Part shown: positions 17,601 to 26,724 of the stretch, one piece after another | How the letters are laid out: each line of letters starts with the position of its first letter | Numbering within the stretch: position 1 is the stretch's first letter | Origin: an uncultured Rhizobium sp. | Lineage (GTDB): Bacteria > Pseudomonadota > Alphaproteobacteria > Rhizobiales > Rhizobiaceae | DNA length: 64,000 nt | Reading direction: 5' to 3' | Assembly: GCA_945952045.1 (NCBI GenBank) | Contig: CAMFHE010000004.1 | Location: forward strand, 1-64,000 | The notes under the pieces: generated by a model | Databases searched by the model: none | The model's input: only the letters and a program-made list of their open reading frames with translations | Told to the model about the DNA's origin: nothing | Translations under genes and position numbers: made by a program

Positions 17601-17613
17601 AGAATGAAATTTC
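17601..17613. promoter_or_regulatory. Candidate RpiR operator, copy 1
   Basis: The motif AGAATGAAATTTC lies in the 68-nt gap between the epimerase gene and the RpiR gene, 51 nt before the RpiR start. It shares AGAATGAAATT with the region upstream of the aldolase gene. The assignment to RpiR is an inference from location and the presence of two copies. Confidence 0.4.
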
Positions 17614-17618
17614 TTTTT

Positions 17619-18497
17619 TTACCAGACCCTGCATCCGGCCCGCGCATTTTCCCGCATCACGCGCAAAACCTCAAAAGCGGCGCGGGCCGCCAGGCGCGAA
17701 TCCTCCCATGCTTCGCGCCACAGCCGCACCCCGCCAACGAGCCCGTCGCCGAGCACGCGGGAGGAGAAGGCTTCGACCGTGTAATCCCCCGCATAGCCAA
17801 CGCTTTCCAGCGCCCGGAAATAGGCCGTCAGATCGAAATGGCCGCCGCCGAGCGCGCCGCGATTGCTGTCGGCGACATGGGCGTAGCCGAGCAGGGACGC
17901 GTTGCGGTGGATGGCGGCGGCGATGTCGCCCTCCTCGATATTCATGTGGAACGTGTCCATGTGGATGAAGAGGTTCTCCCCGCCCGAGGCGCGGATCAGG
18001 GCGGCCGCCTCGTCCAGCGTATTGACGAGATAGCTCTCGTAGCGATTGACCGGCTCCAGCCCGAGGCGGACGCCAAGTTCGCCCGCTCGACGGTCGAGAC
18101 GGGAAAGGCTTTCGGCGACCCGCGCCCTAGCCGCCGCCGTCGCCGGGGCGGCGTAGCTGGAAAAGGCGGCATAGGTGATGCCGGAAACGGCAGGCGCGCG
18201 GAGTTCCGAAGCGATTTCCAACGCCCGCGCGACCGTTTCTTCGCCGCGCCGTGCAATCGCCGGATCGGCGGAGGAAATGTCGGCCTCGGGGCCGAGCGCC
18301 ATGCCGAGGCGCAGTTCCAGCCCCGCTTCGCGCACCACCCGCCGGGTGAGCGGGATATCGAGGGCGGCGGGATCGAACATCAGCACCTCGATCAGCTCGA
18401 AGCCGATCTCCGCCGCCGCGCGGCAGCTTTCCGCCGCCCGCTCCCCCGACCAGTCGTCCGTGAAGACGAGGCTATGAATTCCAAGCTTTCCGCCCAT
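17619..18497 (-). CDS. Sugar epimerase, D-tagatose 3-epimerase family
   Basis: This 292-aa TIM-barrel protein has the four metal/catalytic residues of the D-tagatose/D-psicose 3-epimerase family in place: E148 (LGLEPVNRYE), D181 (MDTFHMN), H207 (YAHVAD) and E242 (TVEAF). The spacing matches that of the Pseudomonas cichorii enzyme (E152, D185, H211, E246 as I recall). These enzymes invert C3 of free ketoses. The start follows GGAGGAA. It lies in block B and would interconvert the ketose made by the dehydrogenases. A related isomerase activity cannot be excluded. Confidence 0.85.
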   Translation of the reverse strand: MGGKLGIHSLVFTDDWSGERAAESCRAAAEIGFELIEVLMFDPAALDIPLTRRVVREAGLELRLGMALGPEADISSADPAIARRGEETVARALEIASELRAPAVSGITYAAFSSYAAPATAAARARVAESLSRLDRRAGELGVRLGLEPVNRYESYLVNTLDEAAALIRASGGENLFIHMDTFHMNIEEGDIAAAIHRNASLLGYAHVADSNRGALGGGHFDLTAYFRALESVGYAGDYTVEAFSSRVLGDGLVGGVRLWREAWEDSRLAARAAFEVLRVMRENARAGCRVW

Positions 18498-18513
18498 GTG
18501 TTCCTCCAGGAAA

Positions 18514-19299
18514 TCAGCCGAAGATCGAGCGGATCGTACCGCCATCCGCACGGTGGCAGACGCCGTTCATCGCCGCATTGGTCATGAGTTGCACGACGCC
18601 GCGCCCATGCAGGGCCGGGTCGATCAGCTTCTGCGTGAGGTTGGAGGGCTGGACGTCGCGGTAGAAATCGGCAAGCGCCTGCTCGACGGTCTTGCCCTGC
18701 TGTTTGGCGAGATCGGCGAAATAGGTCTCGACGGATTCCGTCGCCGTCGAGCCCGGCATGTAGCTGTTGACGCGCACATTCGTGCCGCGCGTCAGCTCAG
18801 CCAGCGAGCGGCTGAGGCCGAGCATCGCCGTCTTGGTCACCGAATAGGGCGTCATGTTGCCGATGGAGCGGATCGCCGCCTCCGAGGAAATGAAGACGAT
18901 GCTGCCCTCGTTGCGCGCCAGCATATCCTTCATGACGATGCGGCTGATGCGGATCGCGGTCATGAGATTGTGCTGGAAATACTCCATCCAGCGCTCGTCG
19001 CTGACCTCGAAGAAGTCGTTGACGTCGAAGACGCCGATATTGTTGACGAGGAACGAGACCGGGCCGAAGCCGGCGGCGTAGTCGGCCAGCGTCTGCGCCC
19101 CTTCCAGCGTCAGGAGATCGGCGACGACGCCGTGGGCCCGCGGACCAATCGACGCCGCAGCCTTGTCGAGCTTGGCCGGGTCGCGGCCGTTGATGATGAC
19201 GATCGCACCCTCCTCGTGGAAGGTGCGGGCGATCGCGTGGCCGATGCCCGTCGCGCCGCCGGTGACGATGACGATCTTGTCCTTAAGTCCGAAATCCAT
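18514..19299 (-). CDS. SDR family oxidoreductase (paralogue 3)
   Basis: This 261-aa SDR has TGGATGIG (13-20), NNIG, SSEA and the active-site YSVTK. It shares its architecture with the SDRs at 2268 and 10079, in particular the MDFGL opening, the GIFDVNDFFE-like region and an RIRSIFG-like tail. The start follows GGGAG. It lies 16 nt upstream of the epimerase gene and 4 nt downstream of the fused MBL-phosphatase gene, deep within block B. The substrate is likely a sugar, polyol or sugar acid. Confidence 0.87.
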   Translation of the reverse strand: MDFGLKDKIVIVTGGATGIGHAIARTFHEEGAIVIINGRDPAKLDKAAASIGPRAHGVVADLLTLEGAQTLADYAAGFGPVSFLVNNIGVFDVNDFFEVSDERWMEYFQHNLMTAIRISRIVMKDMLARNEGSIVFISSEAAIRSIGNMTPYSVTKTAMLGLSRSLAELTRGTNVRVNSYMPGSTATESVETYFADLAKQQGKTVEQALADFYRDVQPSNLTQKLIDPALHGRGVVQLMTNAAMNGVCHRADGGTIRSIFG

Positions 19300-19303
19300 G
19301 GTT

Positions 19304-20614
19304 TCACTCCCTTGTCCCGTTCGATTGCGCAAAGCGCGCCAGCCGCACGCAGGCCGTGCTGATCTGATCGAAGACGGCCTCGAAGGCGTCCCGGTCCAAA
19401 CCCCACGGATCGATGATCGTCGTTTCCTCGCCGGGCGTCGCATAGGCGCCGAGGCGGCCGATGCGGGCATGGCTCCGCTGTGGACGAAGCGCCCGGATGG
19501 CAGCCATATTCTGGTCGTCCATGCCGAGGATCAAGTCGAATTCCTCGAAGTCAGTCTTCCGGATCTGCCGCGCGACGAGCGTCTCCAGCGCAACGCCGCG
19601 GGCGGCCGCGACGGCAATGGTTTCGGCATGCGGCGGCTTGCCGACGTTCCAGTCCATGATGGCGGCGCTGTCGATCCGGTGTCCCGGCAGCGCGGCGCGC
19701 AGGATGCCGTCGGCGGTCGGCGAGCGGCAGATATTGCCGCGACAGACGACGAGCACGGAGAGCGGAGGCCGCGCGACCGGGCGGACGCGGTAGGCCGTCG
19801 AAACCTCCGCCAGCCGCACCTCGACCTCCGGCGTCAGGACGGCGAGCCGCTGCGCGCCTTCGGCGGGATCGAGCGTGTTGAAATCGAAAAGGCCGAAATG
19901 ATGGCCGATCATGGCCCGCGCGCCGATCTCGTCGGCAAGCGCCACGGCCTCGTCGAGCGTCAAATTGCCCGGCACGCCATTGGCGGCGCGCAGCGCATCG
20001 CGGCCGTTGACCGGCAGCAGGGCCAGGTCGACCCGGAACGGCATCAGCCATTCCGCCAGACCGGAAAAGGGAACGGTGTCGCCCGAATGCCAGAGCGTCA
20101 CCCCGCCACCGGCAAGCACATAGCCGAGGAAAGGATAACCATCGGCCGTGCGGCACATTTCCTCATGCGCCGCCGGCGTCGCGGTCACGACGACACCGCC
20201 GAGATCGACGCTTTCGCCGGCATCGATCAGGGTGAGGCGTCCTTCGGGCACACCACGCTCGATGGCGCGCGCCTTTTCGGCGCGTGGCGCAAGCACCCGC
20301 GCCTGCGGATTGGCGGCGAGCAAGGCCGGGATCGTTCCCGGGTCCATGTGATCGGTATGGCCATGGCTGCAGAGCAGCCAGTCGATGCCGGCGAGAGCGC
20401 CCGGCTCCACGGGCGCGGGCACCATGCGCCGATGCGGAAACCGGGTCCCTCGGTATTTTTCGGCAAGCGAATCCGAGAGATAGGCGTCGATGACGATCCG
20501 CAGGCCGCCCTGCCGGATGAGGAAACCCGCCTGGCCGAGCCAGGCGAGCGTCGCGCCCTCCCCGGCTTCGAGGCTTTCCACCGCCGACAGGGGGTCGGCC
20601 TCGATGACGCTCAT
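19304..20614 (-). CDS. Fusion: UlaG-like MBL hydrolase plus low-molecular-weight protein tyrosine phosphatase
   Basis: This 436-aa protein joins two enzyme domains. Residues about 20-275 form a metallo-beta-lactamase fold with SHGHTDHMD (H84, H86, D88, H89), further histidines in AAHEEM, and WHSGDT, as in the UlaG L-ascorbate-6-phosphate lactonase group. Residues about 284-436 form a low-molecular-weight phosphatase with P-loop VCRGNICRS (C291, R297) and a DP pair at 402-403 as probable general acid. Both active sites look intact, and no frameshift is visible at the junction near TAYRVRP. Its start overlaps the stop of the dehydrogenase gene upstream (ATGA). A combined lactonase/phosphatase on a phosphorylated sugar lactone is one hypothesis. 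Confidence 0.85.
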   Translation of the reverse strand: MSVIEADPLSAVESLEAGEGATLAWLGQAGFLIRQGGLRIVIDAYLSDSLAEKYRGTRFPHRRMVPAPVEPGALAGIDWLLCSHGHTDHMDPGTIPALLAANPQARVLAPRAEKARAIERGVPEGRLTLIDAGESVDLGGVVVTATPAAHEEMCRTADGYPFLGYVLAGGGVTLWHSGDTVPFSGLAEWLMPFRVDLALLPVNGRDALRAANGVPGNLTLDEAVALADEIGARAMIGHHFGLFDFNTLDPAEGAQRLAVLTPEVEVRLAEVSTAYRVRPVARPPLSVLVVCRGNICRSPTADGILRAALPGHRIDSAAIMDWNVGKPPHAETIAVAAARGVALETLVARQIRKTDFEEFDLILGMDDQNMAAIRALRPQRSHARIGRLGAYATPGEETTIIDPWGLDRDAFEAVFDQISTACVRLARFAQSNGTRE

Positions 20615-21534
20615 CGCCGCACCAGATTCTTCAGCAGGTTGTCGACGGCAACGCTTGTCGCGCGATCGACGCTTTCCTCGGTGAAGCCGCCGGCATGCGG
20701 CGTGAGGATCACGCGTTCATGGCTGAGAAGCGCGGAGCTTTCCGGCGGCTCGCGATGAAAGACATCTGTCGCCAGCGTCGTCACCCGCCCGCTTTCCAGC
20801 GCCGCCAGCATCGCCGCATCGTCGATCAGCTCGGCGCGCGCAGTGTTGACGATGATGACGCCCTTCTTCATGCGCGAAAGCATGGCCTCGTCGAGAATGG
20901 GCTTTTCGCCCGGCGGGCAATGGAAGGAGACGGCGTCCGCCGAAAGAAGCGCCTCCTCCAGTTCGGCAAAGCGGAAGCCGGCGCGGGCGAAACGCGGATC
21001 CGGATAGGGATCGTGTCCGATTACATCCATACCGACCCCAAGCGCCATATCGACGACTTCGCGGCCGATGGCGCCGCAACCGATGACGGCAAGCGTGCGT
21101 CCTTTGACCTCCTGCCCGATCCGCCGGCACCATTCACCCTTTGCCAGATGCTGATGCGACCAGGGGATATGACGATAGGAGGAGAGCAGCAGCCCGACGG
21201 CGAGTTCGGCGACGCCACGCGCATTTGCGCCCATGGCCCGCTCCACCGTGATGCCGCGCGCCTCTGCTTCCCTGAGGTCGATGTTATCGACGCCGGTGCC
21301 GTTGCGGCTGATGACGCGCAAGCCCTTGGCCGCATCGAGCACACGGGTGCTGATCGGCTCGACGCCGGCAAGCCAGCCGACACAGCCGGGAATGGCGCGC
21401 AGCAGTTCCTCCTCCGACGGCGTCTTGCCGGGCGCGGGGTAGACGATCTCGAACCCTTCCTCCATCAGGCGCGAAAGCACCGGATGGCCGGAACCGGAGA
21501 GCGAGCGAGGCGTGACGGCGATCCGACCGGGCAT
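20611..21534 (-). CDS. D-2-hydroxyacid dehydrogenase family protein
   Basis: This 307-aa NAD-dependent dehydrogenase resembles phosphoglycerate dehydrogenase. The substrate-domain segment is SRNGTGVDNIDL. The Rossmann loop is GCGAIGREV (around 151-159), and catalytic residues appear in NTARAEL (R), EPPESS (E) and TPHAGG (H). It would interconvert a 2-hydroxy acid and 2-oxo acid. It is translationally coupled to the MBL-phosphatase fusion. In block B it could make a 2-keto sugar acid that the KDPG-type aldolase cleaves. Confidence 0.88.
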   Translation of the reverse strand: MPGRIAVTPRSLSGSGHPVLSRLMEEGFEIVYPAPGKTPSEEELLRAIPGCVGWLAGVEPISTRVLDAAKGLRVISRNGTGVDNIDLREAEARGITVERAMGANARGVAELAVGLLLSSYRHIPWSHQHLAKGEWCRRIGQEVKGRTLAVIGCGAIGREVVDMALGVGMDVIGHDPYPDPRFARAGFRFAELEEALLSADAVSFHCPPGEKPILDEAMLSRMKKGVIIVNTARAELIDDAAMLAALESGRVTTLATDVFHREPPESSALLSHERVILTPHAGGFTEESVDRATSVAVDNLLKNLVRR

Positions 21535-21546
21535 GGCGCTGACCGC

Positions 21547-22122
21547 TCAACCGTTCCAGCGGGGATTGTCGATGACGGTCGGCTTGCCGTCGCGCTCGAC
21601 CATCAGCTTGCGGAAGCCCTTGCTTTCGATGGTGCCGTAATCGTGCCCGGCATTGCCCGGGAAGGCGAAGAAGGTCACCAGCGGCTCGGTCGGGTGGACG
21701 TTGATGGAGCGATGCGCCCAGCGGCCGGGCACATAGACGGCCTTGCCGGGCAGGAACTCCAGCCATTCCGTCTTGCCCTCCGGCGTTTCCATCATCATGT
21801 AGCCTTGGCCGCGCAGGCAGTAATAGACCTCGGCGGTGTCGATGACCGTGTGAAAATGGCCCTTGGTCATGTGATATTCGTCGCCGACCTTGCCGGGATA
21901 GGTGATCGACGTGCCATAGGCGACGTCCTTCTCGCTGTCCGGCACGCCCATATCGTAGAATTCGTAGAGCAGCGCATCGCCCCTGGCCAGTTGCGCCTCA
22001 TAGGCCGCCTGGTCGTGGAACATGCCCTTCATCTTGGAGAGCGTGCGGCGAATGGGCTCTCGCGTGGAACTCAGGCCATTGTTGAGGTTGAAATCGTGGA
22101 GGCTGGGAAGCATGTCGGTCAT
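21547..22122 (-). CDS. Cupin-type phosphoglucose isomerase
   Basis: This 191-aa cupin matches the archaeal-type glucose-6-phosphate isomerase. GDEYHMTKGHFH leads to metal ligands H89, H91, E98 and H137, each one position after the ligands reported for the Pyrococcus furiosus enzyme (H88, H90, E97, H136). It should interconvert an aldose-6-phosphate and ketose-6-phosphate using a bound divalent metal. It lies between the 2-hydroxyacid dehydrogenase and the AroE-like gene. The standard role of glucose/fructose-6-phosphate isomerisation is known for the family, but here a different hexose phosphate is possible. Confidence 0.85.
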   Translation of the reverse strand: MTDMLPSLHDFNLNNGLSSTREPIRRTLSKMKGMFHDQAAYEAQLARGDALLYEFYDMGVPDSEKDVAYGTSITYPGKVGDEYHMTKGHFHTVIDTAEVYYCLRGQGYMMMETPEGKTEWLEFLPGKAVYVPGRWAHRSINVHPTEPLVTFFAFPGNAGHDYGTIESKGFRKLMVERDGKPTVIDNPRWNG

Positions 22123-22134
22123 TGTGGCGTCCTT

Positions 22135-23082
22135 TCAGGCAGTTGCGTCGCGGGCGATGCGGCTCAAGGCCTCGAATTCCGGCCCGGACATGGGGATATC
22201 GATGTCGAAAACTTCGGCGATCACGCGCGTCCAGCCGTGGATGAAGTAGACCCATCCGTCATGGACCGTGAGATTGCGCACTTGCGCTGCGGCGCGCGCC
22301 TGGTCGAGAAAGACGAGATCGCCGCGATAGTTGAATTCCCAGACGAGACCGTTTTGCGGAAACCGCGCGGCATCGGTGAGCGGCGAGCCCGGCCCGTCCT
22401 TGCCGAGCCCGGTGGCGTTGACCACCATCGAACCGGCGGGCAGTTGACCGACCACGCGGTCCGCCTCTTCCGGAGTCGGCGCAAGGCGGTATTCGACCGG
22501 GATCGAAAACCCGATCTCGCCATGGACATGGCGCATCTCGGCAAGCGAGGCCTCGCGCCGGGCGGTGACGATCATCCGCGCGGGCACGTCGCCGCCGGCC
22601 TGCTTCTTGTTGTGCAGGTAGAGCGACAGCGCCAGCGACGACCCGCCGGAGCCGAGAATGCAAAGCGTCGCCCCGGTTCTGGCCCAGTAGCCGTCCGGCA
22701 CGATCGCCTCGAAACTGGCGCCCGCCGTGATCGGATCCTTGGCATGACCGACGAGGCGGCCGCCGCGCTTCGAAATCGAGCTGATCTCGTGCAGGGTGCG
22801 GGCATAGGGGTCGAGGTCGTCGAAAAGATCGCGCGAGGCCTTTAGCAGGTTGACCTTGTGGGTGGTCACCAGCGCGCCAAGCGACAGCGGGTCGGCCTTG
22901 ATGAACGCGACAGCGCCACGATAGGCGGCCGGATCGGAATTCGGCGCGAAATCGATGCCCTTCATCTCGGCATCGAGGCCGAGATGCGCCGACCAGGCCG
23001 GAAACACCTTCATGATCGAGGATTTTCCGGTCGTTACCCCGATGAAATACATCGTGCGCCGGGTTGCGGGTGCGTATGCCAT
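22135..23082 (-). CDS. AroE-like (quinate/shikimate dehydrogenase family) protein
   Basis: This 315-aa protein has the shikimate dehydrogenase fold signature. There is an N-terminal GKSS segment, VTTHK with lysine K76, aspartate D116 in AKDPITAG (the K-D catalytic pair), and a Rossmann loop GSGGSSLA. It is longer and more divergent than AroE, and its substrate loop differs, so a quinate- or sugar-like polyol substrate is more likely than shikimate. A GAGGAAG ribosome site sets the start, and the longer reading frame upstream overlaps the kinase gene. Confidence 0.8.
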   Translation of the reverse strand: MAYAPATRRTMYFIGVTTGKSSIMKVFPAWSAHLGLDAEMKGIDFAPNSDPAAYRGAVAFIKADPLSLGALVTTHKVNLLKASRDLFDDLDPYARTLHEISSISKRGGRLVGHAKDPITAGASFEAIVPDGYWARTGATLCILGSGGSSLALSLYLHNKKQAGGDVPARMIVTARREASLAEMRHVHGEIGFSIPVEYRLAPTPEEADRVVGQLPAGSMVVNATGLGKDGPGSPLTDAARFPQNGLVWEFNYRGDLVFLDQARAAAQVRNLTVHDGWVYFIHGWTRVIAEVFDIDIPMSGPEFEALSRIARDATA

Positions 23083-23092
23083 CAAGGCTTCC

Positions 23093-24592
23093 TCATTCGT
23101 GCGCGGCCCAGTCGCGCGACCGGTCGATGGTGCGGCGCCAGCCGTTGTAAAGGGTGTCGGCCGACGCGCGGTCCGTCGAGGGTTGAAATTCCCGGTCGAG
23201 CGCGAAGGCGGTGTGCAGGTCCGCCATGTCCTTCCAGTAGCCGACAGCGAGGCCGGCGAGGAATGCGGCACCCCGCGCGGTGGTGTCGATGACCTTCGGC
23301 CGAAGCACCCGCACGCCGAGCTGATCGGCCTGGAACTGCAGCACGAAATTGTTCATCGCCGCGCCGCCGTCGACCTTGAGTTCGGCAAGCGCAATGCCGG
23401 AGTCGGCCTCCATGCGGTCGATCACGTCGCGGATCTGGTAGGCCATGGATTCGAGCGAGGCGCGGATCAGGTGGTTGCGGTTTGCGCCACGCGTGATGCC
23501 GACGATGGTGCCGCGCGCATACTGGTCCCAGAAGGGCGCCGACAATCCGTTGAAGGCGGGCACGATATAGACGCCGTTGGTATCAGGCACCTCCAGCGCC
23601 GCAGCCTCGGTCTCGGAGGCGCTGTGGATGATCTTCAGCTCGTCGCGCAGCCACTGCACAACAGAGCCGACGGAAAACAGCGTGCCCTCCAGCGCATATT
23701 CCAGCTTGCCGCCGAGACGCCAGGCGACGGTGGTCAGCAACCCGTTATCGGAGGCGCGCATCTGCGCGCCGGTGTTCATCAAAAGCGTGCCGCCGGTGCC
23801 GTAGGTCGCCTTGACCATGCCCTCGGCGAAGCAGGACTGGCCGAAGAGCGCGCCCTGCTGGTCGCCGATCGAGGAGGCCACCGGAATTTCCGCCCCGAAG
23901 AGATCGGGATCGGTCAGGCCGTAGACCTCGGAACTGTCGCGCACTTCGGGCAGGATGGAGCGCGGCACGTTGAGTTCGGCAAGCAGGCGCTCGTCCCAAT
24001 CGCCGGTATGGATGTTGAACAGCAGCGTGCGCGAAGCGTTCGAGGCATCCGTGACATGGGCGCGACCGCCCGTCAGGTTCCAGATCAGCCAGGTATCGAT
24101 CGTGCCGGCCGCGAGCTCGCCACGTTTGGCCCGTTCCGTGGCGCCCGGCGTGTTTTCGAGGATCCAGGCCAGCTTGGTGCCGGAGAAATAGGCGTCGATG
24201 ACGAGGCCGGTCGTCTCCTTGACATAGCGCTCCAGCCCGCGCGCCTTCAGCTGGTCGCAGACGCCGGCGGTGCGGCGGTCCTGCCAGACGAGGGCGTTGT
24301 GCAGGGGAACGCCGGTCTTGCGATCCCAGACCAGGCAGGTCTCGCGCTGGTTGGTAATACCGATCGCGGCAACCTGGTTTGCCTCGACGCCGGCATTGTG
24401 CATGACTTCGCGTGCGACCGAGAGCTGGGTCGACCAGATCTCGCTGGCGTCGTGTTCCACCCAGCCGGGCCGCGGATAGATTTGCCGGAATTCCCGCTGT
24501 GCGAGCGAAACGATATTGCCCGCCCTGTCGAACAGGATCGCCCGTGCGCTGGACGTTCCCTCGTCCAGCGCCATGACGTAGCGCTCCACCAT
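23093..24592 (-). CDS. Glycerol-kinase-like FGGY family carbohydrate kinase
   Basis: This 499-aa kinase is close to GlpK throughout ([49 protein letters not shown]). Substrate residues known from E. coli GlpK are kept at R83, E84, Y135 and D244. At the position of F270, which packs on glycerol, the sequence is GTGGT, that is, threonine 269 with a neighbouring Cys-to-Gly change. This could open the pocket for a larger polyol or ketose. It is encoded within the polyol operon rather than with a glycerol facilitator. Confidence 0.88.
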   Translation of the reverse strand: MVERYVMALDEGTSSARAILFDRAGNIVSLAQREFRQIYPRPGWVEHDASEIWSTQLSVAREVMHNAGVEANQVAAIGITNQRETCLVWDRKTGVPLHNALVWQDRRTAGVCDQLKARGLERYVKETTGLVIDAYFSGTKLAWILENTPGATERAKRGELAAGTIDTWLIWNLTGGRAHVTDASNASRTLLFNIHTGDWDERLLAELNVPRSILPEVRDSSEVYGLTDPDLFGAEIPVASSIGDQQGALFGQSCFAEGMVKATYGTGGTLLMNTGAQMRASDNGLLTTVAWRLGGKLEYALEGTLFSVGSVVQWLRDELKIIHSASETEAAALEVPDTNGVYIVPAFNGLSAPFWDQYARGTIVGITRGANRNHLIRASLESMAYQIRDVIDRMEADSGIALAELKVDGGAAMNNFVLQFQADQLGVRVLRPKVIDTTARGAAFLAGLAVGYWKDMADLHTAFALDREFQPSTDRASADTLYNGWRRTIDRSRDWAAHE

Positions 24593-24615
24593 GTTGTCCT
24601 CCTCCCAGACATATG

Positions 24616-25665
24616 TCAGTCGTTCGGCTTGAACAGGATCTTGTGATACCCGCCGAACCGTCGCTCTTTCAGTGCCTTGAATATGGACGGCGCTTCGTCC
24701 AGCGTCGCCCGGTGCGTGATCAGCGGCTCGACCGTCAGGCGGCCGTCTGCAAGCAGGCCGATGATGTCAAACCACTCCTTTCCAGGGAATGGCAGCGAAT
24801 AAGAATTCCACGACCCGATGACCTCCAGCTCCTCGCGCACGATACGCGCGAAGGCCTTCTCCTCGAAGGTGACGTCGCCATAGGCCGTGCCGTAGAGCAT
24901 GATAGCGCCCTGCTTGGCGGTGACCATAATCGAGAGGTTGCGTCCCGGCTCGGAGCCTGCGCATTCCAGCGCGACCACCACGCCGCGACCGCCGGTCGCC
25001 TCGCGCACCCGGGCAACGACATCGTCACGCGTCGGGTTGAGGCAAAGGTCGGCGCCGACCTGGCGGGCAAGCTCCAGTTTTTCGTCGTCGACATCGATGG
25101 CGATCAGCGGCCGCGCGCCGGAAAGCCTGGCGAATTGCAGCGCGAAATAACCGAGCGCGCCGCAGCCGATCACCGCCACCGCATCGCCGAGCGTTATGTC
25201 CAGCTTACGGATGCCATGCAGGATGATCGCCGCCGGCTCGATGGTCGCGGCGACTTCATAAGGCACGCTGTCGGGCACTTTCAGCACGTTGGCGGCCGGC
25301 GCGCAGAGATATTGCGCAAACGCTCCGTCGCTGCGCGAGCCCATGAAATCGTAGTCGTCGCAGAGCTGGAACTTGCCTGCCTCGCACCATTGGCATTTGC
25401 CGCAGGGCATCAGCGGCGCCACAGCCACGCGGTCGCCGGCCTTCAGATGGCGGACGGATGCCCCCACCTTCTCCACCCGCCCGGCGAATTCATGGCCGGG
25501 AATGGTCGGGAACCGATAGGTGCCGGTCACCATGACGCGGCCGATATCCGAGCCGCAGATACCGGCGGCCTTGACCTCGACCAGAACCTCGTCCGGCCCG
25601 ATTTCGGGAACCGGCACGTCCTCGACCCTGAGGTCTCCCGGCGCGTGCAATACCGCCGCTTTCAT
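24616..25665 (-). CDS. Zinc-dependent alcohol dehydrogenase, GatD-like
   Basis: This 349-aa MDR enzyme has the catalytic-zinc CGSD and GHE motifs and four structural-zinc cysteines in [15 protein letters not shown]. The NAD loop is [10 protein letters not shown]. The C-terminal region [17 protein letters not shown] is very like galactitol-1-phosphate 5-dehydrogenase (GatD). It probably oxidises a secondary alcohol of a polyol or polyol phosphate to a ketose. It is coupled by an ATGA overlap to the zinc dehydrogenase gene upstream. Confidence 0.85.
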   Translation of the reverse strand: MKAAVLHAPGDLRVEDVPVPEIGPDEVLVEVKAAGICGSDIGRVMVTGTYRFPTIPGHEFAGRVEKVGASVRHLKAGDRVAVAPLMPCGKCQWCEAGKFQLCDDYDFMGSRSDGAFAQYLCAPAANVLKVPDSVPYEVAATIEPAAIILHGIRKLDITLGDAVAVIGCGALGYFALQFARLSGARPLIAIDVDDEKLELARQVGADLCLNPTRDDVVARVREATGGRGVVVALECAGSEPGRNLSIMVTAKQGAIMLYGTAYGDVTFEEKAFARIVREELEVIGSWNSYSLPFPGKEWFDIIGLLADGRLTVEPLITHRATLDEAPSIFKALKERRFGGYHKILFKPND

Positions 25666-26720
25666 GGCCGTGTCTCCTCCTGCGGATAGATGATCGTCTT
25701 CATGCCCTTGCCGGAAAGCGCGTGATCGAAGGCGGCGACGGCATCGTCCATGCCGAAGCGATGGGTGACGACGTCGGTGACGCGGATCTTGCCGGTCTCG
25801 ACAAGCTGGAGCGCCCGCGCATAGTCCTCGACGCTGGAGCCGGTGGAACCGAGAAGCTTCAGGCCCCAGTAGTGAACCTTGTTGCTGTCGAGTTCGACGC
25901 GCGTTCCCTTGTTGAGGCCGGAGAAGAAATTCATCCGCCCCAGCCGCGCCAGGCAGGCGAGAGCCTGAATTTGCAGCTCCGGCGCCGGCGCGCAGGTCAG
26001 CGCCACATCGACGCCGCGACCGCCGGTCAGGCGCATCACCTCGTCGATCACGTCGACCTCGCTCGTATCCACCGTGTCGGTGGCGCCGAGCGGGGCGATT
26101 TCCGCCAGCCGCTCGGCCCGGCGGCCGACGACGATCACCTGCCGGGCGTCATAGGCGCGGGCAAGCTGCAGGAACATGCCGGCAATCGGCCCCGTCCCGA
26201 GGATCAGCACCCGGTCCTCCGGCGTAACGGCAAGATCCTTCCAGGCGTTGAAGCAGCAGGAGAGCGGTTCGACCAGCGAGGCCTCCTCGTAGCTCATCGC
26301 TTCGGGGATCTCGAAGAGATTGCCGCCGGAGATCGCGCCGGCGGTCACCACCATATATTGCTGGAAACCGCCATCGATATCGATGCCGAACGCCTTGTAG
26401 TCCGGGCACATGTTGTTGAGCCCCTTGCGGCACATGTCGCAATGGCCGCAGCCGATGTTCGGCACGACGCAAACCCGCTGGCCCGACCTCCAATGGGAGA
26501 CATTGCGGCCGACCTCGACGATTTCCCCGGCAAGCTCATGGCCGAGCACGCGGGTATCGTTCACCCCGACGCGAAAATGGCCGCCGCGGATGACCTTGAG
26601 GTCCGTGCCGCAGATCGAGGCGGCAAAGACGCGGACCAGCACTTCGTCATCCCCGGGCCTCGGGCGCGGCCGCTCCTCGAGGGCGACGCGGCCCTGGCCC
26701 TGATAGACTGCGGCCTTCAT
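25662..26720 (-). CDS. Zinc-dependent alcohol dehydrogenase (sorbitol/iditol DH-like)
   Basis: This 352-aa medium-chain dehydrogenase carries CGTD, GHE, four structural-zinc cysteines (CGHCDMCRKGLNNMC) and a GTGPIAGMF NAD loop. It resembles polyol dehydrogenases acting at C2. The upstream in-frame extension overlaps the SDR gene and is rejected. The start MKAAVYQGQG gives the usual length. It begins 4 nt after the SDR gene and overlaps the GatD-like gene, so three oxidoreductases are consecutive. Confidence 0.85.
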   Translation of the reverse strand: MKAAVYQGQGRVALEERPRPRPGDDEVLVRVFAASICGTDLKVIRGGHFRVGVNDTRVLGHELAGEIVEVGRNVSHWRSGQRVCVVPNIGCGHCDMCRKGLNNMCPDYKAFGIDIDGGFQQYMVVTAGAISGGNLFEIPEAMSYEEASLVEPLSCCFNAWKDLAVTPEDRVLILGTGPIAGMFLQLARAYDARQVIVVGRRAERLAEIAPLGATDTVDTSEVDVIDEVMRLTGGRGVDVALTCAPAPELQIQALACLARLGRMNFFSGLNKGTRVELDSNKVHYWGLKLLGSTGSSVEDYARALQLVETGKIRVTDVVTHRFGMDDAVAAFDHALSGKGMKTIIYPQEETRP

Positions 26721-26724
26721 CGCC

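Noticed and set aside
20695..22845. 716-aa plus-strand ORF
   Set aside because: Antisense to the dehydrogenase, cupin isomerase and AroE-like genes, all of which have conserved catalytic residues.
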